Positions 1 through 7,638 of a stretch of DNA of 64,000 nt are shown here, piece by piece. The notes beneath the pieces are model-generated. The model saw nothing but the letters and a program-made list of their open reading frames with translations. It was not told the DNA's origin and searched no databases. Origin of the DNA: Solimonas_A sp052035235 (GTDB lineage: Bacteria; Pseudomonadota; Gammaproteobacteria; Nevskiales; Nevskiaceae); the NCBI GenBank assembly GCA_052035235.1, contig JBPOHT010000029.1, positions 27,900-91,899 of the forward strand, read 5' to 3'. How positions within the stretch are numbered: position 1 is the stretch's first letter; each line of letters begins with the position of its first letter. The position numbers were made by a program, and so were the translations under genes.

Positions 1-147
1 GCCCATGGCGCGGTAGTCGATGTAGGCGTCCGGCGTGAACACCGTGTCCAGCCGGTCGAAGGCCCGCGCGTCGATGGCGTTGGCGTAGCGCGTGACCAGA
101 TCCTGCAGCTCGATCCGATCGGAAATCTGCTGCAGGGACAGCGTCAC
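1..147 (-). CDS. NTF2/SnoaL-like protein (partial, N-terminus only)
   Basis: Only the first 49 codons lie in the window; the rest continues beyond base 1. The GTG start overlaps the TGA stop of the ketosteroid isomerase gene as GTGA, so the two are translationally coupled. The visible residues include ELQDLVTRYANAIDAR and VFTPDAYIDYRAMG, the usual opening of SnoaL_4/NTF2-like proteins (about 140-170 aa), a cone-shaped alpha+beta fold used by isomerases, dehydratases and small ligand-binding proteins. Being co-translated with a steroid isomerase, it may act on steroid intermediates, but that is inferred from position. The reaction cannot be read from this fragment. Confidence 0.7.
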   Translation of the reverse strand, partial: MTLSLQQISDRIELQDLVTRYANAIDARAFDRLDTVFTPDAYIDYRAMG

Positions 148-524
148 GAGCCCATCACCATGTCGCTCTTGCCCCAGAAGGCGCGCATCGAGCTGAACTT
201 GCCGGCGTCGTTGAACGTCATGACGTCGATCACCTGGATGTGGGCCTTGCCCTCCGGCATGTTGAGCTTGACGTCGAAGGCCATGGCGGCGGAGTTGCCG
301 TGCGAGGTGCGGATGGGAGCGGCCAGGGACAGCTTGGCGCCGGTGGCCACGGCCATCTTGTAGAACTTCAGGATTTCCGCCTTGCCGCTCTTGACCGGCG
401 AGCCCACCGGATCTTCCACGGTGGCGTCGTCGGCGTAGAGGTCGGCGATGGCCTGGGGATCGGACACGTTGAAGGCGTCGATATAGGCCTGCATCGCCTG
501 GCGCATCTGCGTTTCGCTGGTCAT
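144..524 (-). CDS. ksi: 3-ketosteroid delta5-isomerase (steroid delta-isomerase)
   Basis: This 126-residue protein has the length and motifs of bacterial ketosteroid isomerase, which moves the C5-C6 double bond of 3-oxo-delta5-steroids to C4-C5 in the cytoplasm. The proton-donor tyrosine (Y14), the general base aspartate (D38, in ATVEDPVGS) and the oxyanion-hole aspartate (D100, in VIDVMTF) sit almost exactly where the Comamonas enzyme has Y14, D38 and D99. It is the first gene of a minus-strand unit whose second gene, an NTF2-like protein, overlaps its stop codon. A LuxR regulator diverges upstream, with a perfect palindrome between them. All catalytic residues are present, so a functional enzyme is likely. 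Confidence 0.93.
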   Translation of the reverse strand: MTSETQMRQAMQAYIDAFNVSDPQAIADLYADDATVEDPVGSPVKSGKAEILKFYKMAVATGAKLSLAAPIRTSHGNSAAMAFDVKLNMPEGKAHIQVIDVMTFNDAGKFSSMRAFWGKSDMVMGS

Positions 525-641
525 GGGAATCCGGTTGGTCTGAGGTGGTGATGCCGCCCAAGGAGGTCAGGCGCAGCAGGCGCCAGCCAGGCAGCGGATG
601 GGTTTCTTTTACATCTTGATCGGCAGCCTCCGGAAGATGGA

Positions 642-657
642 TCATCCATATGGATGA
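642..657. promoter_or_regulatory. Perfect 16-bp palindrome between ksi and the LuxR regulator gene
   Basis: TCATCCATATGGATGA reads identically on both strands. It sits 118 bp upstream of the ksi start and 111 bp upstream of the regulator start, where an operator controlling one or both divergent genes would be expected. Assigning it to the adjacent LuxR protein is inference. I saw no convincing -35/-10 pair fixed relative to it. Confidence 0.5.
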
Positions 658-768
658 GGCACCTGGATGGCAGTCCGGTGACTCTTGACGCAGGCCAGCT
701 TCCGTTCGCCCCTGGGCGACAATAAAACCAAGAACAGCCAGCCGGAAGCGCACGACGAGGAGAGTTTG

Positions 769-1995
769 ATGGTAGCTTTGGCGAATGCGAGTGCCGCCCG
801 TTTCCGGGCCCGGCAGGAGAAGAGCGTGGCTCCCACCAGGGCTGTCGCCGCACCACAGACAATCGATATCGAAGGGCTGGACCGCCTTCTGGGCGCCATT
901 TACGACGGCCCGACCGAATCGCCCCCCTGGAATACTGCACTGCAGCAAATGCGCGACACCCTGGGCGCCGCCCATGTCACGCTGATGTTGCGTCCGCCGT
1001 CCTCCGAGTCGCACGGTGTGATGATCAACACCGGCCAGGTGACCTCGCAGGGCGTCGAGTCCTACGAAACCCATTTCTTTGCTCTGGACCCCTTCGTGCG
1101 CCTGCCCGAGGGTGAGGTCGTCACCGCCGAGGAACTGATCGGCTCCCAGCAGTGGCTCAAGAGCGCCATGTACCAGGAGTACCTCAAGCCCCTGGACATC
1201 CGGCACCTCCTGGGCGCCGACATCTACACCAAGGAAGGCATCGAGTGCCGCCTGCGCATCACCCGCTCCGATAGCGCCGAAACCTTTTCGGCCGAGGACA
1301 AGGCACTGGTCCGGCTGCTGTTGCCGCACCTGAAGCGCTCCATCCGCCTGCACGCCAAGCTCGACTACCTGGAATGCGATCGCCAGCTCTTCGCCGGCGC
1401 CGTCAACCGCCTGCTGGTGGGCATGGTCACCTTCGCCCAGGACGGCTCGGTCCTGGAGATGAACCAGGAAGCCCAGCGCATCCTGGCCGAGAAGGACGGC
1501 ATCGTCCGCAGCGGCACCGGCATCGCCCTGTCCAGCAACCACGAAAATCGCGACCTGCAGCGCATGGTCCGCCAGGCGCTGACCGGTGGCCCCGTCGAGG
1601 AGCCGGTGGGCGGTCCTTCGGTGGTGGAGGCCATGTCGGTGACGCGCCCCTCGGGCCGCGCCAAGCTCGGCATCGTGGTGCGCACCATTCCTCTGGGCGA
1701 GTTCACCGGCGCCAAGCAGCGCCCGGCTGCCGCCGTGTTCCTGCGTGATCCGGAATCCAGCGGCACTCAGCCTTCTCAGGAAGTGGTGCGCCGCCTGTTC
1801 GGCCTGACCCGCATGGAAGCCGCCCTGGCCCTGCTGCTGGCCGAAGGCCTGACGCTGGACGAGGCTGCCGAGAAACTCAACGTGCGCCGCAACACCGCCC
1901 GCACGCACCTGCGCTCCATCTTCTGCAAGACCGGCGTCACCCGCCAGACCATGCTGGTGCGCATGCTGCTCAACAGTGTGATCTCGCTGGGTTGA
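769..1995 (+). CDS. LuxR-family transcriptional regulator, TeiR/TesR-like
   Basis: This 408-residue protein has an N-terminal sensory region (about 25-200), a middle PAS-like segment (about 215-320) and a C-terminal LuxR-type helix-turn-helix (about 346-408, with LTLDEAAEKLNVRRNTARTH). The ATG at 769 was chosen because GAGGAGAG lies 5-8 bases upstream; a TTG 84 bases earlier in frame has no ribosome-binding site. The layout matches the TeiR/TesR regulators of steroid catabolism in Comamonas. Divergence from a steroid isomerase makes that role attractive, but the ligand is inferred. A bidirectional terminator follows the stop codon. Confidence 0.8.
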   Translation: MVALANASAARFRARQEKSVAPTRAVAAPQTIDIEGLDRLLGAIYDGPTESPPWNTALQQMRDTLGAAHVTLMLRPPSSESHGVMINTGQVTSQGVESYETHFFALDPFVRLPEGEVVTAEELIGSQQWLKSAMYQEYLKPLDIRHLLGADIYTKEGIECRLRITRSDSAETFSAEDKALVRLLLPHLKRSIRLHAKLDYLECDRQLFAGAVNRLLVGMVTFAQDGSVLEMNQEAQRILAEKDGIVRSGTGIALSSNHENRDLQRMVRQALTGGPVEEPVGGPSVVEAMSVTRPSGRAKLGIVVRTIPLGEFTGAKQRPAAAVFLRDPESSGTQPSQEVVRRLFGLTRMEAALALLLAEGLTLDEAAEKLNVRRNTARTHLRSIFCKTGVTRQTMLVRMLLNSVISLG

Positions 1996-2009
1996 GTCGC
2001 TACTGCTTC

Positions 2010-2045
2010 AAACAAAAAGCCCGCCGATCGGCGGGCTTTTTGTTT
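2010..2045. terminator. Bidirectional rho-independent terminator
   Basis: A perfect 36-bp palindrome: AAAAAGCCCGCC, loop GATC, then GGCGGGCTTTTT with flanking AAAC/GTTT. It has T-runs on both strands and lies between the convergent LuxR and VOC genes, so it can end transcription from both sides. Confidence 0.93.
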
Positions 2046-2047
2046 CT

Positions 2048-2485
2048 TCAGCCGAGTTCATCCCAGCGGTCGTGTCGCTCGCGCCGCTCCTGCCGGTAGT
2101 TGGTGATCTCCAGGCGGATGCCATCCGGGTCCTGGAAGAAGATCGCGCAGTAGTCCGGTGCGTAATCCGGATAGTGCCGCGGTTCGCTGACGTCCACGCC
2201 CAGGGCGCGCAGCGCTGCAGCGGCCGCATCCACGTCGGCCTCCGTGTCTACGCGCAGGCAGAGATGGTGCAGGCCCGGCGCGTAGGCGTCATGGCGTCCG
2301 CCACGTGCCGGACGCAGCACGAAGCCGAACAGGCGGTTGTAATACTGCACATGCGGATCGCCGCCGATCACGAAGCGGTTCTTGCGGAAGCCCAGTGCCG
2401 GCATCACGCGATCGTAGAAGGCTTCCGAGACGCCCAGGTCGGAGACGGCGAGATAGATGTGATCGATGCCGGTGACCTGCGTCAT
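2048..2485 (-). CDS. VOC-family protein (glyoxalase/dioxygenase-like)
   Basis: This 145-residue single-domain vicinal oxygen chelate protein has two beta-alpha-beta-beta-beta modules. The first opens GIDHIYLAVSDL; the second carries GLHHLCLRVDTEADVD and ends FFQDPDGIRLEITNY. Possible metal ligands are H9, the histidine pair near residue 72 and E127 in RLEI, which is the usual spacing. VOC proteins include glyoxalases, dioxygenases and resistance proteins, and the substrate cannot be told from sequence. Its ATG overlaps the stop of the upstream SGNH hydrolase gene as ATGA, so the two are co-translated. Confidence 0.85.
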   Translation of the reverse strand: MTQVTGIDHIYLAVSDLGVSEAFYDRVMPALGFRKNRFVIGGDPHVQYYNRLFGFVLRPARGGRHDAYAPGLHHLCLRVDTEADVDAAAAALRALGVDVSEPRHYPDYAPDYCAIFFQDPDGIRLEITNYRQERRERHDRWDELG

Positions 2486-3192
2486 GCGGGGCTCCAGCGG
2501 CGGCGGATGCTGGCAGCGAGTTTCTCGGCCCAGACTGCATAGGCACCGGGGCCTGGATGGAATCCGTCGCTGGCCATCAGTTCAAGGTCCGTGGGGAAAT
2601 CTGCTGCCAGGAATTCGCAGTCGGCATGTTGCTGCGCCCAGCTCTGCAGGCCGTGGTTGTAGCGCTGGGCCTGCGCTCCCATGTACCAGCGCAGCGGTTG
2701 GGGCAAGGCAGGGAAGACATGCATCGGTGGCAGCGCCGATAACAGGATGTGCTTGGCCTGGAATTGCTCGCGCAGCAGGCACACCAGTTGTGCCTGCTGC
2801 TGCAGCCACAGATGTGCGGATGTGCGGCCGGTGAGGTCATTGACGCCCAGCGAGGTCACCACGACGTCGTAGGTAGCCTGAGGCAGTTCGCGTAGCCGTT
2901 GCAGGGCCTGCGTCGTGGTATGTCCCGTGGTTGCGGCTAGCGTCCAGCTGACGCGGAAGTCCGCAGCCAGTAACTGTGCCAGTTGTCCCGACAAGGCTTG
3001 GGCCTGCAGTTCGGCACCGACCCCGGCAGCGGCGGAATCCCCAGCGATCAGCAGGCGCAGCGGTGGGCCTTGGCCGATCTCGCCCTGGCGCTCGCCTGCG
3101 GCTTCCGGCAGGCGCGGGGTCACGCGGCGCACGTGGTGCCCCTGTAGCAAGAGCAAGGGACCTAGCCCAATGGTGGCAAGGGTGTGGCGCAT
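2482..3192 (-). CDS. SGNH/GDSL-family hydrolase
   Basis: A 236-residue SGNH-fold esterase or lipase. Block I has the nucleophile Ser53 in IAGDSAAAG, block III has the oxyanion asparagine in SLGVNDLTG, and block V has the Asp209/His212 pair in SDGFHPG. The N-terminus (LATIGLGPLLLLQG) is hydrophobic and could be a weak signal or anchor, but no clear cleavage site follows. SGNH enzymes cleave ester bonds in lipids, acylated sugars or thioesters; the substrate is unknown. It overlaps the downstream VOC gene by four bases. Confidence 0.87.
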   Translation of the reverse strand: MRHTLATIGLGPLLLLQGHHVRRVTPRLPEAAGERQGEIGQGPPLRLLIAGDSAAAGVGAELQAQALSGQLAQLLAADFRVSWTLAATTGHTTTQALQRLRELPQATYDVVVTSLGVNDLTGRTSAHLWLQQQAQLVCLLREQFQAKHILLSALPPMHVFPALPQPLRWYMGAQAQRYNHGLQSWAQQHADCEFLAADFPTDLELMASDGFHPGPGAYAVWAEKLAASIRRRWSPA

Positions 3193-3215
3193 GTCTAGGG
3201 CCTGTCATCCATTCC

Positions 3216-3632
3216 CTAGGCCCAAGCCATCCACAGGCCGCCGGCATAGAGCGTGGTGGCCAACAGCAAGCCGCTGAAGGGCAGGCTGAAGAAATACAGC
3301 CAGCCCAGCGGCAGGTAGGCGAGCAGGGTGAACATGCCCAGGCCGCTGAGGAAGGGCGAGCCGAACAGGAACTCCGGCTGGCACAGGCCCAGGTAGCCCC
3401 AGACCAGGCCGAACAGCATGGCGCTGTAGCTGTGGGTGGCGTTGAAGCCGATCCAGGCGCGCCAGATCGTCGTCTCGCGCGTGATCACGGGTGAGACGGC
3501 TTTCATGTGATCGATCAGCGTCGGGTCGCGCGGCAGCAGCTTCGGCCCGAAGAAGGTGAAGACCAGGTGTGCGGTGCCCAGCACCAGCAGGACCAGGGCA
3601 CTGGCGGCGATCAGCAGGCCGGCCGTGTTCAC
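3216..3632 (-). CDS. Small integral membrane protein (LIC_13387-like)
   Basis: A 138-residue protein with four hydrophobic helices at about 4-28, 60-83, 91-110 and 113-134. The loop between the first two holds charged and aromatic residues (DHMKAVSPVITRETTIWRAW), and helix two starts with the polar GFNATHSYSAM motif. This resembles a small bacterial membrane family I know only as LIC_13387-like, with no established function. Its ATG overlaps the stop of the thioesterase gene upstream as ATGA, so the two are probably made together. A role in lipid handling would be a guess from that pairing. Confidence 0.75.
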   Translation of the reverse strand: MNTAGLLIAASALVLLVLGTAHLVFTFFGPKLLPRDPTLIDHMKAVSPVITRETTIWRAWIGFNATHSYSAMLFGLVWGYLGLCQPEFLFGSPFLSGLGMFTLLAYLPLGWLYFFSLPFSGLLLATTLYAGGLWMAWA

Positions 3633-4027
3633 TGCGGCGCCGCCAGATGCTTCTGCAGCTCGGCGCGCTGTGCCTCGGGTACCGGCACCGACTGCTGCGC
3701 GTCGAAGTCGAATGCCACCATCACCGCCTTGCCGCGCGCCACCACATGATCCTTCTGCCAGGCCTCGTGCAGCACGGTGAAGGACTTTCCGCCGATCTTC
3801 TCGATCGAGGTCCGGATCGTCACCTCGGCGCCGTAATGGGTCTGCGCCACGAAATCGACCTCGATACGCGCCAGGATCAGGGTCAGCCCCTGGACCGGAA
3901 ATTCCGGCGAGAAGATGCGCAGGATCGGCTCGCGCGAGGTCTCGAACCAGCCGGTCATCACCGTGTTGTTGATGTGGCGGAAGGCGTCGGTTTCGTAGAA
4001 GCGGGGCGTGACGGTCAGGGTGAACAT
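3629..4027 (-). CDS. 4HBT-type acyl-CoA thioesterase (hotdog fold)
   Basis: A 132-residue hotdog protein of the 4-hydroxybenzoyl-CoA thioesterase/YbgC class. The signature is near the N-terminus: RFYETDAFRHINNTVMTGWFE-like residues 9-29, including the catalytic-region Asp14 and the His18-Ile-Asn20 turn. The central helix is followed by ARIEVDFVAQTHYGAEVTIRT, the typical second strand block. It should hydrolyse acyl-CoA thioesters in the cytoplasm; chain length is not predictable. It is the first gene of a pair with a four-TM protein whose start overlaps its stop. Confidence 0.85.
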   Translation of the reverse strand: MFTLTVTPRFYETDAFRHINNTVMTGWFETSREPILRIFSPEFPVQGLTLILARIEVDFVAQTHYGAEVTIRTSIEKIGGKSFTVLHEAWQKDHVVARGKAVMVAFDFDAQQSVPVPEAQRAELQKHLAAPQ

Positions 4028-4260
4028 GGCGGTGTCGGGGGGATGCTGTCAGGGCTATGGATGACCAAGCATATCGGCAGGCGCTGTCCAGTGGTTGGAC
4101 AGGGCCCGGGCCGCGATCTCATCGGGCAGGGAATGCCGTGCGTCCGGCTTGTTGGAACAGCCGGGTCATGGCCCCGGAGAATGGGGTACCGGCAAGCCAG
4201 GGCCTTGCGCAGACGCCGGCCCGGGAATGCATGCGATACGCCAGGCAACAGCGAGAGGAA

Positions 4261-4419
4261 ATGAAGTGGTGGCATCGCTTCAGGCTGGCGGCCGTGGCGG
4301 TGCTGAGCCTCGGTGTGGCCCTGTTCTTCCTGTATTTCCTGTGCAGCCTGGCGCAGAAGCCCCTGGAGCACCTGGAGCACCTGGAACAGACGCTGGTGCC
4401 GGAGGCGGATTCCCGCTAG
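4261..4419 (+). CDS. Possible small single-pass membrane protein
   Basis: A 52-codon frame begins MKWWHRFRLAAVAVLSLG, has one strong transmembrane segment (about 9-31) and ends in a short Leu/Glu/His repeat (EHLEHLE) encoded by a tandem CTGGAGCAC repeat. GAGAGG lies just two bases from the ATG, which is closer than ideal. Basic residues before the membrane segment suggest an N-in orientation. The frame overlaps the end of dnaE2, on the opposite strand, by four bases. No family is recognised; it could be a chance frame. Confidence 0.4.
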   Translation: MKWWHRFRLAAVAVLSLGVALFFLYFLCSLAQKPLEHLEHLEQTLVPEADSR

Positions 4420-7400
4420 TGAAAATCCCGTGATTCCATCCGCATGCTGCCCAGCCAGCGGCTGTAGTCGCGTGCCTTTTCCAGCACCACGTTGATGACG
4501 CCATCGGCGATCTGCAGCTTGCCGCTGACCACGATCAGGGTCGAACCGATGATCTCGTGGCGCATCTCCTCCTGTGCTCGCGGCCAGACGATCAGGTTGG
4601 CGATCCCGGTTTCGTCCTCGATCGACATGAAGATCACTCCGGAGGCCGTACCGGGCCGCTGGCGGTGGGTGACGATGCCGGCCACGCGCACGGTCTGGCC
4701 ATTTTCGAGCTTGGCCAGGTCGGTGGCGCGGCGTACGCGCAGGCGGTCCAGCTTCGGGCGCAGCAGCGCCAGCGGATGGCGCCGCAATGTCAGCCCGGTG
4801 CTCTGGTAGTCGGCGACGATATCCTGGCCTTCCGTCGGGGCCTGCAGTGCTACCGCATCCTCCACGGCGGAATGGCCGGCCAGCATGCCGGGCAGGCGCT
4901 CGCTGCCCAGCGTGGCCCAGCGCGCGCGGTGGCGGTGGCCGCCGAGTGTCGCCAGCGCGTCGGCGCGGGCCAGGGCATCCAGCGACTTGCGTGGCAGCTT
5001 CAGCCGGTGTGACAGGTCATCCACGCTGGAGAAGTAGCGCTCGCGGCGTGCCTGCATCAACGCCAGGCCATCGGCTTCGGCAAAGCCCGAGACCATGCGC
5101 AGGCCCAGGCGCACGGCGGGCCTTTCGGCATCTGATGGTTCCAGTGTGCAATCCCAGTCGCTGTGCATGACGTCGGCGGGGTGGAACTCCACGCCGTGGC
5201 GGCGTGCATCGGCCATCAGTTGCGCCGGCGCATAGAAACCCATGGGCCAGCTGTTGATCAGCGCGGCGCAGAAGGCAGCGGGATGGTGGCACTTGAGCCA
5301 GGCGGAGACATAGGCCAGCTTGGCGAAACCGGCGGCATGGGACTCCGGGAAGCCGTAGTCGCCGAAGCCGAGAATCTGCTGGTAGATGCGCTCCGCAAAT
5401 TCCTGCGTGTAGCCGTTCTTCAGCATGCCGCCGATCAGCTTGCCCTGCAGATGCTCTAGGCCGCCGCGCCGCTTCCAGGCCGCCATCGAACGGCGCAGGT
5501 TGTCGGCTTCGCCGGGCGTGAAGCTGGCGGCGACCATGGCGATCTCCATGACCTGTTCCTGGAACAGGGGGACGCCAAGGGTCCGCTTAAGGACTTTCTT
5601 CAGGGCCTCACTAGGATAATCCACGTCCTCCTTGCCGCTGCGCCGTCGCAGGTAAGGATGCACCATGTCGCCCTGGATCGGGCCGGGGCGGACGATCGCG
5701 ACCTGGACCGTCAAGTCGTAATGACTGCGCGGCTTGAGGCGCGGCAGCATCGACATCTGTGCACGCGACTCCACCTGGAAGACCCCGACCGAATCTGCCT
5801 TTTCCAGCATGTCGTAGGTGGGGCCATCCCCGTCCGGAATATCCTGCATGCGTTGCGGTGACCCGGGGCGGGGCGCGAGCAAGTCGAAGCACCGGCGGAT
5901 TGCGCTGAGCATGCCCAGTGCCAGGCAATCCACCTTCAACAGCTTCAGTGACTCCAGATCATCCTTGTCCCACTGGATGATCGTGCGATTTTCCATCGCT
6001 GCGTTCTCCACCGGCACCAGCGTATGCAGCGGTGCTTCGGAGATGACAAAGCCGCCGACGTGCTGCGACAGGTGGCGTGGGAATTCCAACAGTTCCTCCA
6101 CGAAGGCCATCAGGTTCTTCGACATCGGTGCCTCCGGGTCTATGCCCAGTTGCCCGAAACGCTCCGCCATCTTCGCGGTGTCGTCGAACCAGTACATCGA
6201 TTTGGCCAAGGCGTCGATGTGATCCGGGCTGAAACCCAGCGCGTGTCCCACGTCGCGCAAGGCGCTACGCGGCTGGTAGCGGATCACCGTGGCGGCCAAG
6301 GCGGCGCGTTCGCGGCCGTAGCGGCGGTAGACGTACTGCATCACCTCCTCGCGCCGCTGATGCTCGAAGTCCACGTCGATGTCTGGCGGCTCGCCCCGTT
6401 CGCGCGACAGGAAGCGGCCGAACAGCAGGTTGCTGATGGCCGGGTCCATCTCGGTGACGTGCAAGGCGAAACAGACCGCGGAATTGGCCGCGGAGCCGCG
6501 GCCCTGGCAGAGGATTCCCTGTCCGCGCGCCCAGTGGACGATGTCGGCCACGGTCAGGAAGTAATGCTCGTAACCGAGCTCCTCGATCAACTGGAGCTCC
6601 TGCTCCAATTGGTCGCTGACCTTGGGCAACACGCCCCCGGGCCAACGCTCAGCGCTGCCCAGTCGGACGCGCTCGCGCAGGTAGCCGATGGGTGTGTGCC
6701 CCTCGGGCACCACCTCGTGTGGATAGCGGTAGCGCAACTCGGTGAGCTTGAACGTGCATCGATCCGCAATGCGCAGCGTTTCCGCCAGAAGCTCTGGTGG
6801 GTACAGTCGTCGCAACGTCTCCAGCGGACGCAGGTGACGCTCGCCGTTGGGAAACAGCTCGTGTCCGGACTCCGCGACGCTGCGACCTACGCGGATCGCG
6901 GTCATCACGTCATGCAGGCGGCGCCGTTCGCGCACGTGGTAGTGCACGCCGCCGGTGGCTACGCAGGGCAGGCCCGTCTCGCGTCCGAGCGTAAGCAGGA
7001 CTTCCATTCGTTGTGCATCGTCGGCCAGCAATAGCTGTGTGACGCCGATCCAACTGCGCTCTGGGAAATTTTCACGTAGCCAATGCGCGTCGCCGTCACG
7101 GATCGTGGCGTCGGGGATCCAGATGGCAAGGCAGCGGTCCAGGCCCTTCTGAAAATCAGAACGTGCCAGTCGATACTTGCCTTTCTCGGCGCTACGCCGG
7201 CCCTTGGTGATCAGCAGGCAGATCTGCGAGTAGGCATCATGGTCCGGCGCCAACAGCACCAGGTGCAGGCCATCGGGCAGGCGAAACTCCGAGCCGACCA
7301 GCAGCTTGAGACCGGCTTTCTCCGCAGCATCGTGCGCACGCACGATGCCGGCCATGGAGCATTCATCGGTGATCGCCAGTGCGCCGTAGCCCATGGCCTG

Positions 7401-7484
7401 GGCGCGCTTCACCAGCTCATCCGCGTGCGAGGCGCCGCGCTGGAAGGAGAAGTTGCTGAGGCAGTGCAGTTCGGCGTAGCTCAT
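4416..7484 (-). CDS. dnaE2: Error-prone DNA polymerase III alpha subunit DnaE2 (ImuC)
   Basis: About 1022 residues, typical of DnaE2. Order: PHP domain from MSYAELHCLSNFSF, polymerase palm with the catalytic acidic triad D368/D370/D372 (PDIDVDFE), fingers, helix-hairpin-helix region and a C-terminal OB fold (TVRVAGIVTHRQRP). DnaE2 is the catalytic polymerase of the ImuA-ImuB-DnaE2 translesion mutasome made during the SOS response. I chose the ATG giving MSYAELHCLS because family members begin there; an in-frame ATG nine codons earlier is possible. It is the last gene of the cassette and is separated from the upstream VOC gene by a 31-bp inverted repeat. Confidence 0.95.
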   Translation of the reverse strand: MSYAELHCLSNFSFQRGASHADELVKRAQAMGYGALAITDECSMAGIVRAHDAAEKAGLKLLVGSEFRLPDGLHLVLLAPDHDAYSQICLLITKGRRSAEKGKYRLARSDFQKGLDRCLAIWIPDATIRDGDAHWLRENFPERSWIGVTQLLLADDAQRMEVLLTLGRETGLPCVATGGVHYHVRERRRLHDVMTAIRVGRSVAESGHELFPNGERHLRPLETLRRLYPPELLAETLRIADRCTFKLTELRYRYPHEVVPEGHTPIGYLRERVRLGSAERWPGGVLPKVSDQLEQELQLIEELGYEHYFLTVADIVHWARGQGILCQGRGSAANSAVCFALHVTEMDPAISNLLFGRFLSRERGEPPDIDVDFEHQRREEVMQYVYRRYGRERAALAATVIRYQPRSALRDVGHALGFSPDHIDALAKSMYWFDDTAKMAERFGQLGIDPEAPMSKNLMAFVEELLEFPRHLSQHVGGFVISEAPLHTLVPVENAAMENRTIIQWDKDDLESLKLLKVDCLALGMLSAIRRCFDLLAPRPGSPQRMQDIPDGDGPTYDMLEKADSVGVFQVESRAQMSMLPRLKPRSHYDLTVQVAIVRPGPIQGDMVHPYLRRRSGKEDVDYPSEALKKVLKRTLGVPLFQEQVMEIAMVAASFTPGEADNLRRSMAAWKRRGGLEHLQGKLIGGMLKNGYTQEFAERIYQQILGFGDYGFPESHAAGFAKLAYVSAWLKCHHPAAFCAALINSWPMGFYAPAQLMADARRHGVEFHPADVMHSDWDCTLEPSDAERPAVRLGLRMVSGFAEADGLALMQARRERYFSSVDDLSHRLKLPRKSLDALARADALATLGGHRHRARWATLGSERLPGMLAGHSAVEDAVALQAPTEGQDIVADYQSTGLTLRRHPLALLRPKLDRLRVRRATDLAKLENGQTVRVAGIVTHRQRPGTASGVIFMSIEDETGIANLIVWPRAQEEMRHEIIGSTLIVVSGKLQIADGVINVVLEKARDYSRWLGSMRMESRDFH

Positions 7485-7548
7485 GCGGCCGTCTTTAACG
7501 GCCCGGAGCATCTGGTGCCGATGCGGGCGTTCATCATCGCTCCACCCT

Positions 7549-7631
7549 CGTCATACCGGCGAAAGCCGGTATCCAGTCCCACGGCGGCTACTCCTGTTCA
7601 GGACTGGATGCCGGCTTTCGCCGGTATGACG
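7549..7631. repeat. REP-like long inverted repeat (copy 1)
   Basis: Two 31-base arms (7549-7579 and 7601-7631), complementary except at one position, surround a 21-base loop. Each arm carries its own smaller palindrome, ACCGGCGAAAGCCGGT. A diverged relative occurs at 36078-36160, so this is a dispersed intergenic repeat and not a gene-specific site. It lies in the 127-bp gap upstream of dnaE2 inside the SOS cassette. Confidence 0.9.
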
Positions 7632-7638
7632 GATTTCA

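Noticed and set aside
685..768. TTG start 84 bases upstream of the LuxR regulator ATG
   Set aside because: No ribosome-binding site, and the ATG at 769 has GAGGAGAG at good spacing.
4364..4390. Tandem CTGGAGCAC units considered as a microsatellite or regulatory repeat
   Set aside because: Only two to three imperfect units, within the possible microprotein frame; too few to call a repeat locus.
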